Positions 23,084 to 35,027 of a stretch of DNA of 64,000 nt are shown piece by piece (within the stretch, counting starts at the first letter, position 1; each line of letters opens with the position of its first letter). Origin of the DNA: Lycium barbarum. Lineage: Eukaryota; Streptophyta; Magnoliopsida; Solanales; Solanaceae. The stretch is taken from positions 19,914,336 to 19,978,335 of the forward strand of contig NC_083340.1 in the NCBI RefSeq assembly GCF_019175385.1, written 5' to 3'. The notes beneath the pieces were generated by a model. The model was given only the letters and a program-made list of their open reading frames with translations. It was not told where the DNA came from and did not search any database. The translations under genes were made by a program, and so were the position numbers.

Positions 23084-24409
23084 CTCAACTCATCAAAGAG
23101 TGATTCGTAATCATAAAAAAGGTCCTACTTGTATATCATATTTGGCCGAAGAAGCATTAGACAGGTTTGAGTTCTCATTTTTTTGAGACACTATGAACCA
23201 AATCTGCTTTTATTATATGGTCAATACCGATCTACTTTAGTAGATCACATGGGTGAGGGCGATGGAGGAAGGGGCTTCAGGCAGACTGATTTATTTGGTA
23301 ATTTATTTGGAAGCAGTTCCCTGCTAATTCTAAAGCCAGTGCCAACCAACTGGTCCCGAAAAAAATATGTGAATTTATAATATTTCTTAGTTTCATAATA
23401 AACAGAAAATTATTTAATCAACATTGCTTTCCCACGGAGTAAGGTGTTTTCCTGGTGCAGGCTGAAGACCGTAGAAGAAATCATGCTTTGTATAGAAAGG
23501 ATAGAAGTGAAGTTTTAATTAAGATTTTGAGACAAGATTTCAAGAATATCATTGATCTAAATTATCATGTAAATTAGAATTTTAACCTAAACTAATTTAT
23601 ACTAATAAATAACAATTTTATGAAATTACCTATAAAAAAATTGCTTATATTATTAATGGAAAAAATAAAAAACAAATTGTGTGGATTCGGGGACGGTGGC
23701 TCATGGAAATTATGATTTGTTAAAGGGAAAGGAGGAAGCGGCTCCCATCCAATAACTGAAGTAGGTAGTACTATATTTCAGATTTTCGAATACTTCCACC
23801 AAGTTTTGTCACATCACACTTCATCATCTTATTTACCACTAGTAAAGTTTTTGCTAAGTTTACTTTTCAATGAATAAACATGATTTTTTTAATGGGGGCA
23901 ATATTATTGCACATTAAGTTAAAAATATTATAATTTATTTCTGTAATTGATTATTATTTGTTGGCAATGTCATTGTATGTTGGAGTATATGATTGACTCG
24001 ATCTTATTTTTTAAGCATTGGTAATTCATTTTTATTCATAACTATCAAGTGTCATGCTAGTCATGCTAAGTAAAGGTTAAGTTAGTATTACAACAAGCGT
24101 TTATAACTTCTTAACAAAAAAAAAAAAAAAAGGCATTCCTTTTCGATAAGTAAAAATTATTGGCACTTTAAATTGAAATAATCGTACAAGAGAAAAAGGA
24201 TGACGTGATGAACGAAAAAATAGTTTCCTATTCTCTTAATAATAAATTGGATGAGGTTTTTATTTTATTTAATAGTTATATGAAAGATAGAACGAAAAAC
24301 ATGTCCAAAAGTCATAAGTTGGTCAACCCTAAACTAAGCTTTATGCTTAGCGATAGTTTGTTACTATCGTAGGTGATGTTCCGAAAGAGACTTGAGGATA
24401 GCCAGTTGA
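23084..24409. other. Intergenic, no gene seen
   Basis: AT-rich stretch with poly-A runs; the short open frame at 23183-23380 resembles no known protein. Confidence 0.5.
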
Positions 24410-24411
24410 AG

Positions 24412-24714
24412 TAGATTCCATTTTCTCTACGATTAATATCTTCTTTCGAAGGCAAAAAGATTTTCAAATCTCATAATTTACGTTCAATTCATTCAACATT
24501 TCCTTTTTTAGAGGACAATTTTTCACATCTAAATTATGTAGTAGATATACTAATACCCTACCCCGTTCATCTGGAAATCTTGGTTCAAACTCTTCGCTAT
24601 TGGGTAAAAGATGCCTCTTCTTTACATTTATTACGATTCTTTCTCCATGAATATTGAAATTTGAATAGTCTTATTACTTCAAAGAAGCCCGGTTACTCTT
24701 TTTCAAAAACTTGT
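24412..24714 (+). pseudogene. matK: Plastid matK fragment in the nucleus (NUPT)
   Basis: Translation gives the matK segments [74 protein letters not shown] and LITSKKPGYSF, in order. MatK is the plastid group-II intron maturase. Here it is about 300 bp of the N-terminal half, with a short in-frame gap after LISS and small frameshifts, and both flanks are non-plastid. It is therefore a nuclear copy of chloroplast DNA, not a gene. Confidence 0.85.
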
Positions 24715-24796
24715 AGCAACCCCTACGGAGGATGCTACTCCTAATTTATGAATTTTCAGCACATAAATACTTTTAGTTCGTCAAGTTTTTTATTAT

Positions 24797-25063
24797 TACT
24801 TCCTCCGTTCACTTTTACTTGTCTAGTATTCTAAAAATAGATTTTTTCACTTTTACTTGTCACTTTTAGCATATTAAGAGAAGACAATTTATTTTTTCTT
24901 GTTTTACCCATAATATTAATTACTCACTTCAAATCATTTTCAAATCCAATAAAAATATGCATCAATTAATATGTGTACATTGGTAAATTATGTACTCTAT
25001 TTATTATTTCTTAAACAGCGTGAAAAGTCCCAAGTGGACAAGTAAAAGTGAACGGAGGGAGTA
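24797..25063. mobile_element. Stowaway-type MITE (second copy)
   Basis: Same family as 6580-6845 but reversed: CTTCCTCCGTTCACTTTTAC ... AAAAGTGAACGGAGGGAG, bordered by TA. A stray piece of its interior (CAGCGTGAAAAGTCCC) recurs at about 25160-25176. Confidence 0.85.
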
Positions 25064-25794
25064 TATTTTAAGTATTTTTTGGGGAACTGGACTTTGCCTC
25101 AATTATTACATTTACATTTACATTACATTACGGCGAAGTCCATTCTCTCGGTCATTTTAACAGCGTGAAAAGTCCCGGCTTGCTTAATTTTTGAAATCAA
25201 TATATTTTAAAAAACAAGACCCCTAACTTACTCTTCATGTTGTACCCGTCGTTCATCATTTTTTTTTACAAAAACACTTGTAAATTTATAATTATTTAAA
25301 GAAAGAGAGGGTATTTTAATCATTTAACATAAGAACAATTTCTTAGCACTTTTTTTTTTTTTTTATCAAACACATTAATTACGTACTGATTCAGTTTCAA
25401 TACTTGTATTCAAATATATACCAACTTATTTATAAAATTATTTTTAACACTTAAAATTACTTATCAAGCATGCAATGCTTATACACTATTTACCATAGCT
25501 AACCCAAACACTCTTATTTTATTGTGGATAGTTCTGAAGAGTCCATGTCGTAATAGCTAGCCACATAAGGTGGGGAAATTATTATAAAATACATGGGTAC
25601 AAAAGTCCAAAATACAAGTGGTACTAGTACTAAGCGGATATAATAGTAATATTATTGCATTTATATTTATTCTTATTTTTATATTATACAATATTGATTT
25701 GAAATGAATTTAAATAAAAACATGATCAATAAAATGCATGAAATTAATCTCAATTTGTTTGGACCTAAATAAAATTTTGTTGTATTCAAGAGAG

Positions 25795-26600
25795 AGCTTC
25801 AAGTATTTTGGGTCCAAAATTCAAGGAGAAGGGAGAGATTGATGAGGATGCCGCACATCGTATCAGAAGAGGGCAGGTGAAATGGAGGCTTGCTTCCGGG
25901 GTTTTGTGAGATAAGAATATGCCACCAAAGCTTAAAGGTAAGTTCTACAGAAATGTGGTTATACCAACTTTGTTGTATGGAGCATAGTGTTGGTCAATCA
26001 AGAACGATCACGTTTAGAAGATAAATGTAGATGAGATGAAGATGCTCAGATAGATGTATGGGCATACTCAGTGGCGGAGCCCGGACTTTCACTAAGGGGG
26101 TTCAAAATATAAAAAAGTAAACATATGAAGAAGTCTAAGGGGATTCAACATCTACTATATATACATAAAAAATAATTTAAACTATGTAAAAACAGTATTT
26201 TTTTGGCCCAAGGGGGTTCGGATGAACAACCTCGGATCTATGTGGCTCCGCCACTGGGCATATTAGGAGAGATATGACTAGGAACGACGTTATACCGGCA
26301 AGGTGGAGTGGCCTTCGTTGCGGACAAAATGAGGGAAGCAAGACTGAGACGGTTCGGACATGTGAAGACGAGGTGTGAGGATGCGCTAGTAAGGAGGTGT
26401 GAGAGGTTGACTATAGCATGAGTTAGGAGAGGTAGAGGTAAGCCGAAGAAGAAGTGGGGGAGGTGATTAGACAAGACATAACATAACTTCAGCTTACTGA
26501 GGACATGACCCTAAATAAGAAGATATAGAGGTCAAAGATTAGGGTAGAAGAGTAGAAAGTAGATGAATGGTGTTGCACTTTAGGTGGGAGAGGTAGGGAC
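25795..26600 (+). pseudogene. LINE reverse-transcriptase 3' fragment
   Basis: Despite frameshifts the frames read [40 protein letters not shown] (allowing one changed base), GA*CWSIKNDH, NVDEMKMLR, then beyond the nested [24 protein letters not shown]. These are the typical closing segments of plant non-LTR reverse transcriptases. It is 5'-truncated, carries stops, and is split at 26069-26256 by a hAT MITE. Confidence 0.75.
26069..26256. mobile_element. hAT-type MITE nested in the LINE
   Basis: 188 bp with ends CAGTGGCGGAGCCCGG / complement GTGGCTCCGCCACTG. Flanking octamers are GGCATACT (26061-26068) and GGCATATT (26257-26264), an 8-bp duplication with one change. Confidence 0.85.
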
Positions 26601-27328
26601 TAGCCTCCTCCTCACGCACCCTTATTAGTAGTATTATTTAATAACCACTTAGTTTCTTATTCTTGGATATGTATTGCTATCTATTACGCATTTGCTTACA
26701 TCTTGCTATTATGTTATCATATTTTTTTGATATCTGCGTCAAATTCCTTTTATGTTATTTTCCTTTTCTTTCATCTGTTTCATTTCTTTTCTTTTCTTTT
26801 AAGTCAGGGTCAAAACCCTTTTGTATTTTGACCTAGCATTAATAACTAAATATTGCAAAAGTGTTTTTTCAAAATGATTGGCCAACTACAATCTAATAGT
26901 ATTTCTTTGAAAAACACTTCTAGCAAAAAAAAAAAAGGTTTAAAAATATTTAGATTATTAGAATCTTGGTCAAACATGCTATTAATCTCTTTGTTCAAAT
27001 TAACATGTATTTTAAAAATGTTCTAGATTTTATATAATTTTACTTTTATATTACTTCCACATTTGTTTAAATTTTTTAATAATTAAACCCTTCAACTTTT
27101 AAATCTTTTTTGTTTTAGCTTTTCTATCAAACTAATTTTACCTAGTAATTTAGTAGTACTACTTTTTTACTTCACAACAACAACATACCAGTGTGTGATC
27201 TCATAATGGAGTCTCGGGAGGTTAAAATATACGCAAATCTTAGCCCGTCATGGGAGGTAGAAAAGTTTTTTTTTCTGATAGACATCGGCTCAAGTACTAC
27301 TTTTTTACTATCATAATTGCTACTAGTA
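26601..27328. other. Intergenic, no gene seen
   Basis: AT-rich with homopolymer runs; nothing recognised. Confidence 0.5.
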
Positions 27329-27620
27329 TATACTATCTCTGTTTCAATTTATGTGAACCTTTTCGGAGTACGAGGGTCAAACTTTATAATTTTGACCGTG
27401 AATTTTGACATAAATTTTTCAAGTTTATAAAAATAAAATTTATATATTTAGAAACTAAACAAAAAGTATTATCAATCATGATAATTTATAATTTAAATAA
27501 TTAAGAAAAAATATTCGAAAAAATGTGATAAAAAAAAACACCTCGTAGACTCACCAAATAGTAAAAAATTCAGATAATATAAGTCAAATTAATATTTTAA
27601 ACCTCATATTAAATCAAAGT
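27329..27620. mobile_element. Degenerate Stowaway-like MITE
   Basis: Begins ACTATCTCTGTTTCAATTTA followed by TGTGAACC and GGGTCAAACTTTATAATTTT, the sequence of a widespread plant MITE end. The opposite end is not recognisable. Confidence 0.5.
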
Positions 27621-27962
27621 ACCGTGGTATCCAAACTCCCATGGATTCTTTTACTCCTATTTTTTTTTTTATTCTTGACTTAATTTATTTTAAATCTATC
27701 AACTCTTGTCTTGACTTAAATCAGTTACACTAAAAATACATTATTCTGTCTACCCACTCTCTCACCTCACTTGTCACACACTTTATATCTAATCTCTGTC
27801 TACTACTGCATTTTTCTACACCTCCTTCTTTAATACCCCCATTTTCCTCCAATCTTGTCTTCTCTGCTCTGCATTCTTTTCTTTTCCCCACTTTTATTTC
27901 TTTGTTTACACACACTGTTTCATACCTTCATTTTCCACCAGAACAAAAAAAAAAAAAAAACT

Positions 27963-27972
27963 CTATAAATGC
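27963..27972 (+). promoter_or_regulatory. Possible TATA box of RopGEF gene
   Basis: CTCTATAAATGCAG follows a poly-A tract about 1.3 kb before the RopGEF start codon. A transcript starting about 30 bp downstream would need a 5' UTR intron (an acceptor-like TTATTATAG lies at about 29184). This is an inference from position and sequence only. Confidence 0.35.
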
Positions 27973-29264
27973 AGCTCTTTTTGAATGACACCCATTTTTT
28001 TTCTATCCTTCACAGATGATAAATGAATGAAACTCTTCATTTGATCAAATAAAAAGGTCTGTTCTTGTTCTCACTCCCATTTCTCCTTCTTTCTTTCATT
28101 CTTCATTTTATGTTAAACCAGACATGTTTTATTTTCAACACAAAAGGACCAAAAAAAAAAAAAAAAATTCTGTTTGTTTAGCATAAAGCACACTAAATTC
28201 CTTAATCAGCTCCAAATTTGTCGGTGCCCACAATGTTTTTTTTTTTTTTTTTGCTCCAGTTATTTTATCTTGCCTTTCTATTAGTTTTAGATGAATGAGC
28301 TCCTACTTTTCTATTTTTTTTTATTATTCTGATTTTCTGTTTTGGTTTTGAATTTGAACATCTGTGAAAAATCCCCTTAAAGATAATAAATTTGAAGCTT
28401 CTGACACTATCCAAATCTTTTTGCGACTTTTTCATCAGAAAAGGGCCTCCTTTATTACACAAAAAGGTTCTCTTTTTACCCCCTTTAATCCTTATATTTT
28501 TCTTTAAAATAATGATGAGCTATTTTTAAAGTAGTAAAAAAAAAAAAAGTAGGCTCCTTTTTTCAGATTTTTAAATATTTCAAGACTCGAGACCATGATG
28601 GACTCTACACTCGCAGATTTTGAGAGAGTATTTTTGAGCCTTGTAAAACTGGGACCACTAATTATTATTGTTATAACAATTCTTTATTTTTACGGACTAT
28701 AAATGATATTCTGTTGTAATTGCTTTTTGGATCTATTACTACTTTTTTTTTTGGGCAGGCTAGGATGGGAAAATGGACAGTGTAGTTTAGCTAAAATTGA
28801 CTTGTTGAGAGCTACATGTAACTAAACATGTCATAAAAAAAAAATCAGTTTCACCAAAATTCTTAAATGGGTATGTGGAACAATCCATTTCCTAACTTTC
28901 GGGGAAAAAAAAAGAGCAAATTTTGATGAAGGGTTTGGTTTAATTGTGTGAGTTCTTGAATATTTATGTGTCTTTATTTTCATAATCCACTTCTTTGTGG
29001 GGATAAGATTAGAGTTAACTTTTACTCCAAAGTATCATAATAATGACAGTTTGAGGGTTTTAAATATTGGTTTATTGACTTTTTGCCTTATTTTCCAAAT
29101 GTAACAGTAGCATTAATTGTATTTTGCCATGTCTTGTCACATTGAACTTCATCTGACATTTTTTACTGTTTTGGTTATTATAGGTGGTTGTTGAAGAGCA
29201 TCTTTAATTTGAGATAATTCCCAGTTTTATCTGAAGTACATTTTGGTCCCTTAGATTGGTAAAG

Positions 29265-32200
29265 ATGGTAATCATGAAGAGCAGACTTGCCTGCTGTACA
29301 AGAGATAGAGAGCTTAGCATTGACTTTGATGAAAATCAGAGTAAGCTTATTTACACTCTTATTACTAGTTAGAAGTATTCTTTTTTATTTGGAGCGATGT
29401 GAAGAATGAGATTTCATATAGCCGATCCCAGTTTGCTTTTATTGCTACGTAGTTGTTAGAGTTGTATGGAATGTCGGTTGGCTAGGTAAAAGTTCCACAA
29501 AATGTTGCTCCAACAATCTCTAGTGTTTTCTCTGGTAGGTGGTTTCTAGGTGTGGGTCATGCACAATGTAGTAAATTAACATTCCTGTGTTTGCTATTTG
29601 TTGGTAATGTACTTAGGGGCCGTTTGGTTGCTGGTTAGAGTTATGCAGGTATTAGTAATACAGGGATCAGTTACGCTGGTTTAGTTATTCATGTATAGTT
29701 ATTCCATCTTCTATCCTGTATAAAATTATACATGAATTGAGTGACATAACTTATACATATTTTTTAGTTATGCGGGGTTATAAACTGGTAACGGAACACC
29801 GTATGTGTTGTGCCGAATTTTATGCATAGCAACTAAAATGGTGCCAAAACATGGTACTAATTATGCTGGTTTTGATAAAATTTCCTTCCTAACCAACAAC
29901 CAAAACGACCCTTAACACATAGATTAGTTACTATAATACTGCATCTCAAAAGAAAATTGAAGGGGCCTAAAGCTATAAATTGGGCATGTAGTACAAGGAT
30001 CATGTAGGTGTTTACCATTTTTGGGGTTCATAATGACAGAGCAAGAAGCTCTGAGGGTCCCTATTGCATAAATGCTCTTGTGATATGGCCCTCCATTTTA
30101 AAGCATATGTATTTTGACCATGACATATTTAAGTTGAGTCACGTTTATGTCAGTGGGAAGGTAGTGACCATTGGTGTCCTTCCATCCTAGGACCATAATT
30201 TGAAGTGGACTCTTCAAAATTATATTGTCCTACAGATTTTAATGCTTCTTTCAGAAAACTGTACAAGACAGAAATATTTTACCTATTTTTTAAAAAGAAA
30301 GCTGTAGATGACTGAATAAATGCCAAGTACTGTATCTAGTAATTGCATTTCATAGAGAATAAAAAATTAAAGTTCATGTTGTTGAAGTACTTAAGCTGCT
30401 AACATGTTTATTTAAGTGCATGAACTCAATGTTTTTTCTAAATTGGGGTAATTTCTTATTTAGTTCTGCTTTGTAATTTTGCAACATATGTAGTTAATAA
30501 AGTTAATGACATCTTAGTCATCTTTATGGATAGTTTAGCACAAAATCAGGGGCAAATGCCAAATATTTTTTGCAAGTGAATGCTAATATTTAGATTGTGA
30601 ATCTGACATTTACTAACCACCTTGTTTGTCTACATATAAAGTGTAATTATTTGACTTCTGTGTAGCACATGTTTCTTGAATCTGGACATTGCCATGTTAG
30701 TTATTTGGTGGATGCTGTACTTTCAGTAAATTAACAACCCAAATGCTGGGAATCAATGGCTTGAAATTGTCACCTAAGTCACATGGAAGGAACTATGCTT
30801 TGAAATTTTCTACCTTTTATTTTAAGACTTTCATAGATGAAAAGGAGAGGAATACTCTACTGTGGTGTACGTATTACATAGATATAAGTATATGTGGTAG
30901 TGATTTACACTAAGCTCTCCATGGCAGAAATCAATAGTAGTTCCCTGGTTCTTATTTACAAGTAAGATTTGCTTGGTAAAATGGTGGACCTAACTCTAGT
31001 AGTTCTTTGAAACTAAAAGCTTCGTATTACAAATTCATGCAACACCTGACTTTCCTTATGTGAAATTATTAGGTTTTTATCGTATTAACTGCTACTTCGG
31101 GAATTCGCTTTTCAGTTTATGACATTTGTTTCTACTATTTTGAGGGTAACCAGCTTTGAATAAGAGAATTGTAGAGCTAACTGATATACATGTCTAGTCA
31201 TCTTTATTTCTTACGAGTATAGATAAAAGATAAATAATATTCAACAGTAAAGTAGGAATTGTCTGCTTCAATAATTGATCTTCTTTGAAGATCTAGATCT
31301 GTACTGATGTTTTATTGGTTTACCATTCAGAAAGGGACATAGATTTAGAACCAGTGATCTTAATTCTTGTCAAGGAGTAATTTGACAATTTGTTCATTGA
31401 GCTGATCATTTTTTTTTTTTATATATATCCCATACTTAACAAAGAAGCACATACTTGCAAATTAAAATATGCTGGCAGCGTCATATTTGTGCAACATCTG
31501 ATTACTACTTTTTTGATACCGTAAAAGTTTCTTTGAAAACACACCAACAAGGTTTAAGCATAATCTGAATACTAAATTTAATATATCTCTCAGGAATTAC
31601 AACATATGATGGCCTCGAAAGTATTTTGAACAGTCAGCCGTATGACAATCAGAGTCTCACTAGCAGAGGTGGAGGTGTTACGGATTCCTTTGATGATGAT
31701 GACTCAAGCAGCAGTTCCAGCAATAATGCTTTTGGATCTTTCTCTTCTCACTGGACAACAATGATGAAGAGGGATGATGAATGGGATTTTGCGCCAAGTC
31801 CGCAACATTACTATGTAAAAGAAAAACCTGCTTATACAACCCAGTTTTCAGATGTCGAAACAATGAAAGAAAAATTTGCCAAGTTGTTACTCGGGGAGGA
31901 TGTGACTGGTGGAACCAAGGGGGTTTCCACTGCATTAGCACTGTCAAATGCCATTACAAATCTTGCAGGTAGTAGGGAATTGCTAATTTGGTTAAGTTCT
32001 CAAGTATTGCCTTGCCTATCTCTTTGATTATGTTACAATTAAAATGTCTAAAGGGCCAACAAAATATCTCTATTAACAGCCTGGACACCAACGCTATCAG
32101 AAACGAAAAGAAAAGGTCTAATAAAATGCAGCAACAACTTCCTTTGTTGAGAAGATATTTCAGCAGCCAAGATATGAGCTATCTATAAAACATGAAGATT

Positions 32201-35027
32201 CAATGCTGTAGTATCAAGTAAAACTGGCATTAATTTTACAATCTGAAATCTGATTAAGAGTAAGGATTTATGAGCTGTGTCTAGTTACAAGTTTGCTGCA
32301 CTGTGGATGCAGCAGATTGGAACTTATGCTGATGAGACTAAATAATACTCCAAATGAGTAATGAAAACATACATAGTATTTCGGAAGTATGATGTGACAG
32401 AGATTTGCATGGAGCTTGGAAGTCCTACAATTCTTGATCTGTTTTCCCCACTTTACTGCTCCTTTTCCTCCTGATTTGACATACTTTTACTGGATTTGCA
32501 GCATCAGTGTTTGGAGAGCTCTGGAAATTGGAGCCACTTGCAGAGGATGGGAAGAGGAAATGGAAGAGAGAAATGGAGTGGTTGCTCTCTCCTACGAACC
32601 ATATGATTGAGTTGGTTCCTGCTAAACAAAATGGTTCTAATGGCCAGAAATTGGAGGTATCTGCGACTTTTAGCCGTTCACTAAATGTATCTCTTTAGTT
32701 TCTCATTATTAGTAAATGTTAATGCTAAGTTCGACTTTCTGTTGGACCAGATCATGACTCCAAAAGCTCGTGCAGACATCCATATGAATCTTCCAGCGCT
32801 TCAAAAGTTGGACTCCATGCTTCTTGTAGGTGGTCGCTTTAATCCTAAAGTGGACCCTTTTTTACATTAATTTGGTTCTAATTCTGAATTTCTTGAAATG
32901 TCTAGGAAGCTTTGGATTCAATGGTTAATACTGAGTTTTGGTATACGGAAGTGGGTAGCCGAGCAGAAGGAAGAAGCAGAAGTGCTGGGGAGAGCAAAAG
33001 GTGGTGGCTTCCGTCACCCCAGGTACCCATAACTGGGCTCTCTGACCCTGAAAGAAACAAATTGTTGAATCAAGGCAAATTGGTGAATCAAATATTTAAA
33101 GCAGCTAAAGCTATCAACGAAAATGTCTTGTCTGAAATGCCTGTTCCAACAATCATTAAAGATGCACTTCCAAAGGCAAGTGAGCTATGCCACTGAAGTT
33201 ATTTTCTGCAACGTATTTCTTTATTTGGCTTTTTTTCATTTTTGTCCCGTGGGCCAAAATTAATTACGGGCGCTAGCCAAAATGTACAAAACATATACAC
33301 TGATTATGTATATTATATGTATATTTGTGCATATCTCTTCTTTATTCATATGAACCGAGTAACAAGATCAATTTACTCTAAACAGTCTGGCAGGACAAGT
33401 CTAGGGGAGGACCTTTACAGGATCCTGAATGCAGAATCAACATCCGCGGATGCGAGGCTCAATTCCCTTAACATAAAATCTGAACACGATGCCCTTGAAG
33501 CTGTTAACAGATTGGAGGCTGCAGTACTTGCATGGAAAGAGAAAATAGAAGAACATGCATGTGGAAAATCTCCCGCACGAACATCTTGGTCTTTCTTAAA
33601 AGATTCTATATCTGAACTGGACAAGACAGAGGTGTTATTGGGCAGAGCAGAATCTCTTCTGCAGCAACTCAAGATTAAATATCCAAACCTTCCTCAGACA
33701 TTCCTCAATGTCACAAAGATCCAATATGGCAAGGTAAAATTATTTCCCGCTAGTTACATCCATAAGATATAATTAATATGGAAAGGAGAGTCTTTTGATA
33801 CACATTACTTTATTTTTGTTTCAGTTCTCAAGATTCTTAAAAAAAAAAAAATAGTGGGGAGAAATAGAACATGAATGGTGGTTCTCAGATGAGGAAACTG
33901 TTCTTCTGTAATTTAAAAGAAAACTAGAGTCTTTCTGTTGATAAAGCTATCACGCCTGTGATCTGCATGTTGAATTGTTTGTATCCATTCTGTTCTTACA
34001 GTATGGATCAGACGGTGTGGGCCCGGGAGGTCAGAAACATTCCCATGTTTGGTTGGTCAAAATGTTTTCAAAACATTTTATATAGGACAAGTTTCTTGAA
34101 AATGAGGAACATGAAAACAATTTCCATAGGTGACATTCGAAGTTCCTTGTCTCTCCCCACCCACCCAACCCCCCCAGCCCCCACCCCTTTGACCATCCCA
34201 CCCCCATTCCTCACCCCATCCCACTCCATAGTGTTTTGCTAGATTACATATAAATGCTCTTCGGATAATATTTTTTTTACTTTCTTACCAAACACTAGAA
34301 AATAAGTAAGAAACTCACTTGTTTTCCAAGAAAACATTATGAAAAACATTTTCCTTCATACCAAACACACCCCTAGTTTCGGCTTTTGTCATGCTGCTTT
34401 TTATTAGGGATTTCAACAAATGGTCCAAACAAACCAAAGTATAAAGATATACTTGTCAATAATTACTTGACACAGTTAATTGCTATGCTTTTGAGTTGTT
34501 CCTTAGCTTATATTGTATTTCCCTAGTGCTATGAGCTGTGTATGCTGTGCTTAGAATAGCAGGACTCGAAACGAGTCATTGTATTTCATAGCCGCTTGAT
34601 GTGTTCTTGATTTTCGTTTGTTCTTCTCTTACCATTGTAGGATGTGGGGTGTTCAATTCTTGAAGCATATTCTCGGGTTCTATTGAACTTGGCATTCAGT
34701 ATCCTAACTAGGATAGGCGAAATTCTGCAAGAAGACATTTTGAGCAATCCCAATTCTCCCGCGGCTTCATGCCACCTTCCTGGTGTAAGAATTCCAGGAT
34801 TGTCAGATAGTCCTATACCCATTCGTGTAAGGCATTCGTTGATTGATCAGATGAATAAAACCGATGGACGATCTTATGATTCTCGTCGTACCAATGCTTC
34901 TGATATGTCAGACATTGAGTTTGTTGAATCAAAGATAAGTTCAGTAACTGCAACACCAAGCCGGAGTCGAGTGTGGTGCATAGGGAAAGAAGCTTGTAGC
35001 AGCACGTCTGCTGAAAATTCACCTTGA
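29265..35027 (+). CDS. ROPGEF: Rop guanine nucleotide exchange factor (PRONE RopGEF)
   Basis: Activates plant Rho GTPases (ROPs) by GDP/GTP exchange near the plasma membrane; such proteins steer polar growth and receptor-kinase signalling. Coding exons: 29265-29340, 31594-31968, 32502-32656, 32751-32825, 32906-33175, 33386-33733, 34641-35027. They total 1686 nt (561 aa) with consistent phases. The start [11 protein letters not shown] is the first ATG of exon 1. The PRONE domain spans about residues 113-465: [51 protein letters not shown], the WW motif at 260-261 ([10 protein letters not shown]), ending [14 protein letters not shown]. The N-terminus is acidic and Ser-rich; the short C-terminal tail is the variable regulatory part. 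Intron 5 (33176-33385) uses a GC donor (AAG|GCAAGT). Intron 1 is 2.25 kb and holds a Tourist-type MITE. No lesions seen. Confidence 0.93.
29616..29911. mobile_element. PIF/Tourist-type MITE in RopGEF intron 1
   Basis: Inverted ends GGGGCCGTTTGGTTGCTGGT / complement CTAACCAACAACCAAAACGACCC, flanked by TTA on both sides (29613-29615, 29912-29914). It lies wholly inside the intron. Confidence 0.85.
34044..34374. mobile_element. Tourist-type MITE in RopGEF intron 6, left end eroded
   Basis: Same family as 43828-44103 and 44147-44438: TTTGGTTGGTCAAAAT start, ATATAAATGCTCTTCGGAT, and the right end ACCAAACACACCC. The left terminus has lost its GGGTGTG. A C-rich insertion (CCACCCAACCCCCCCAGCCC) sits in the middle. 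Confidence 0.75.

Noticed and set aside
31678..31947. Minus-strand 89-codon frame
   Set aside because: It is opposite RopGEF exon 2, which has clear PRONE-domain coding on the plus strand.
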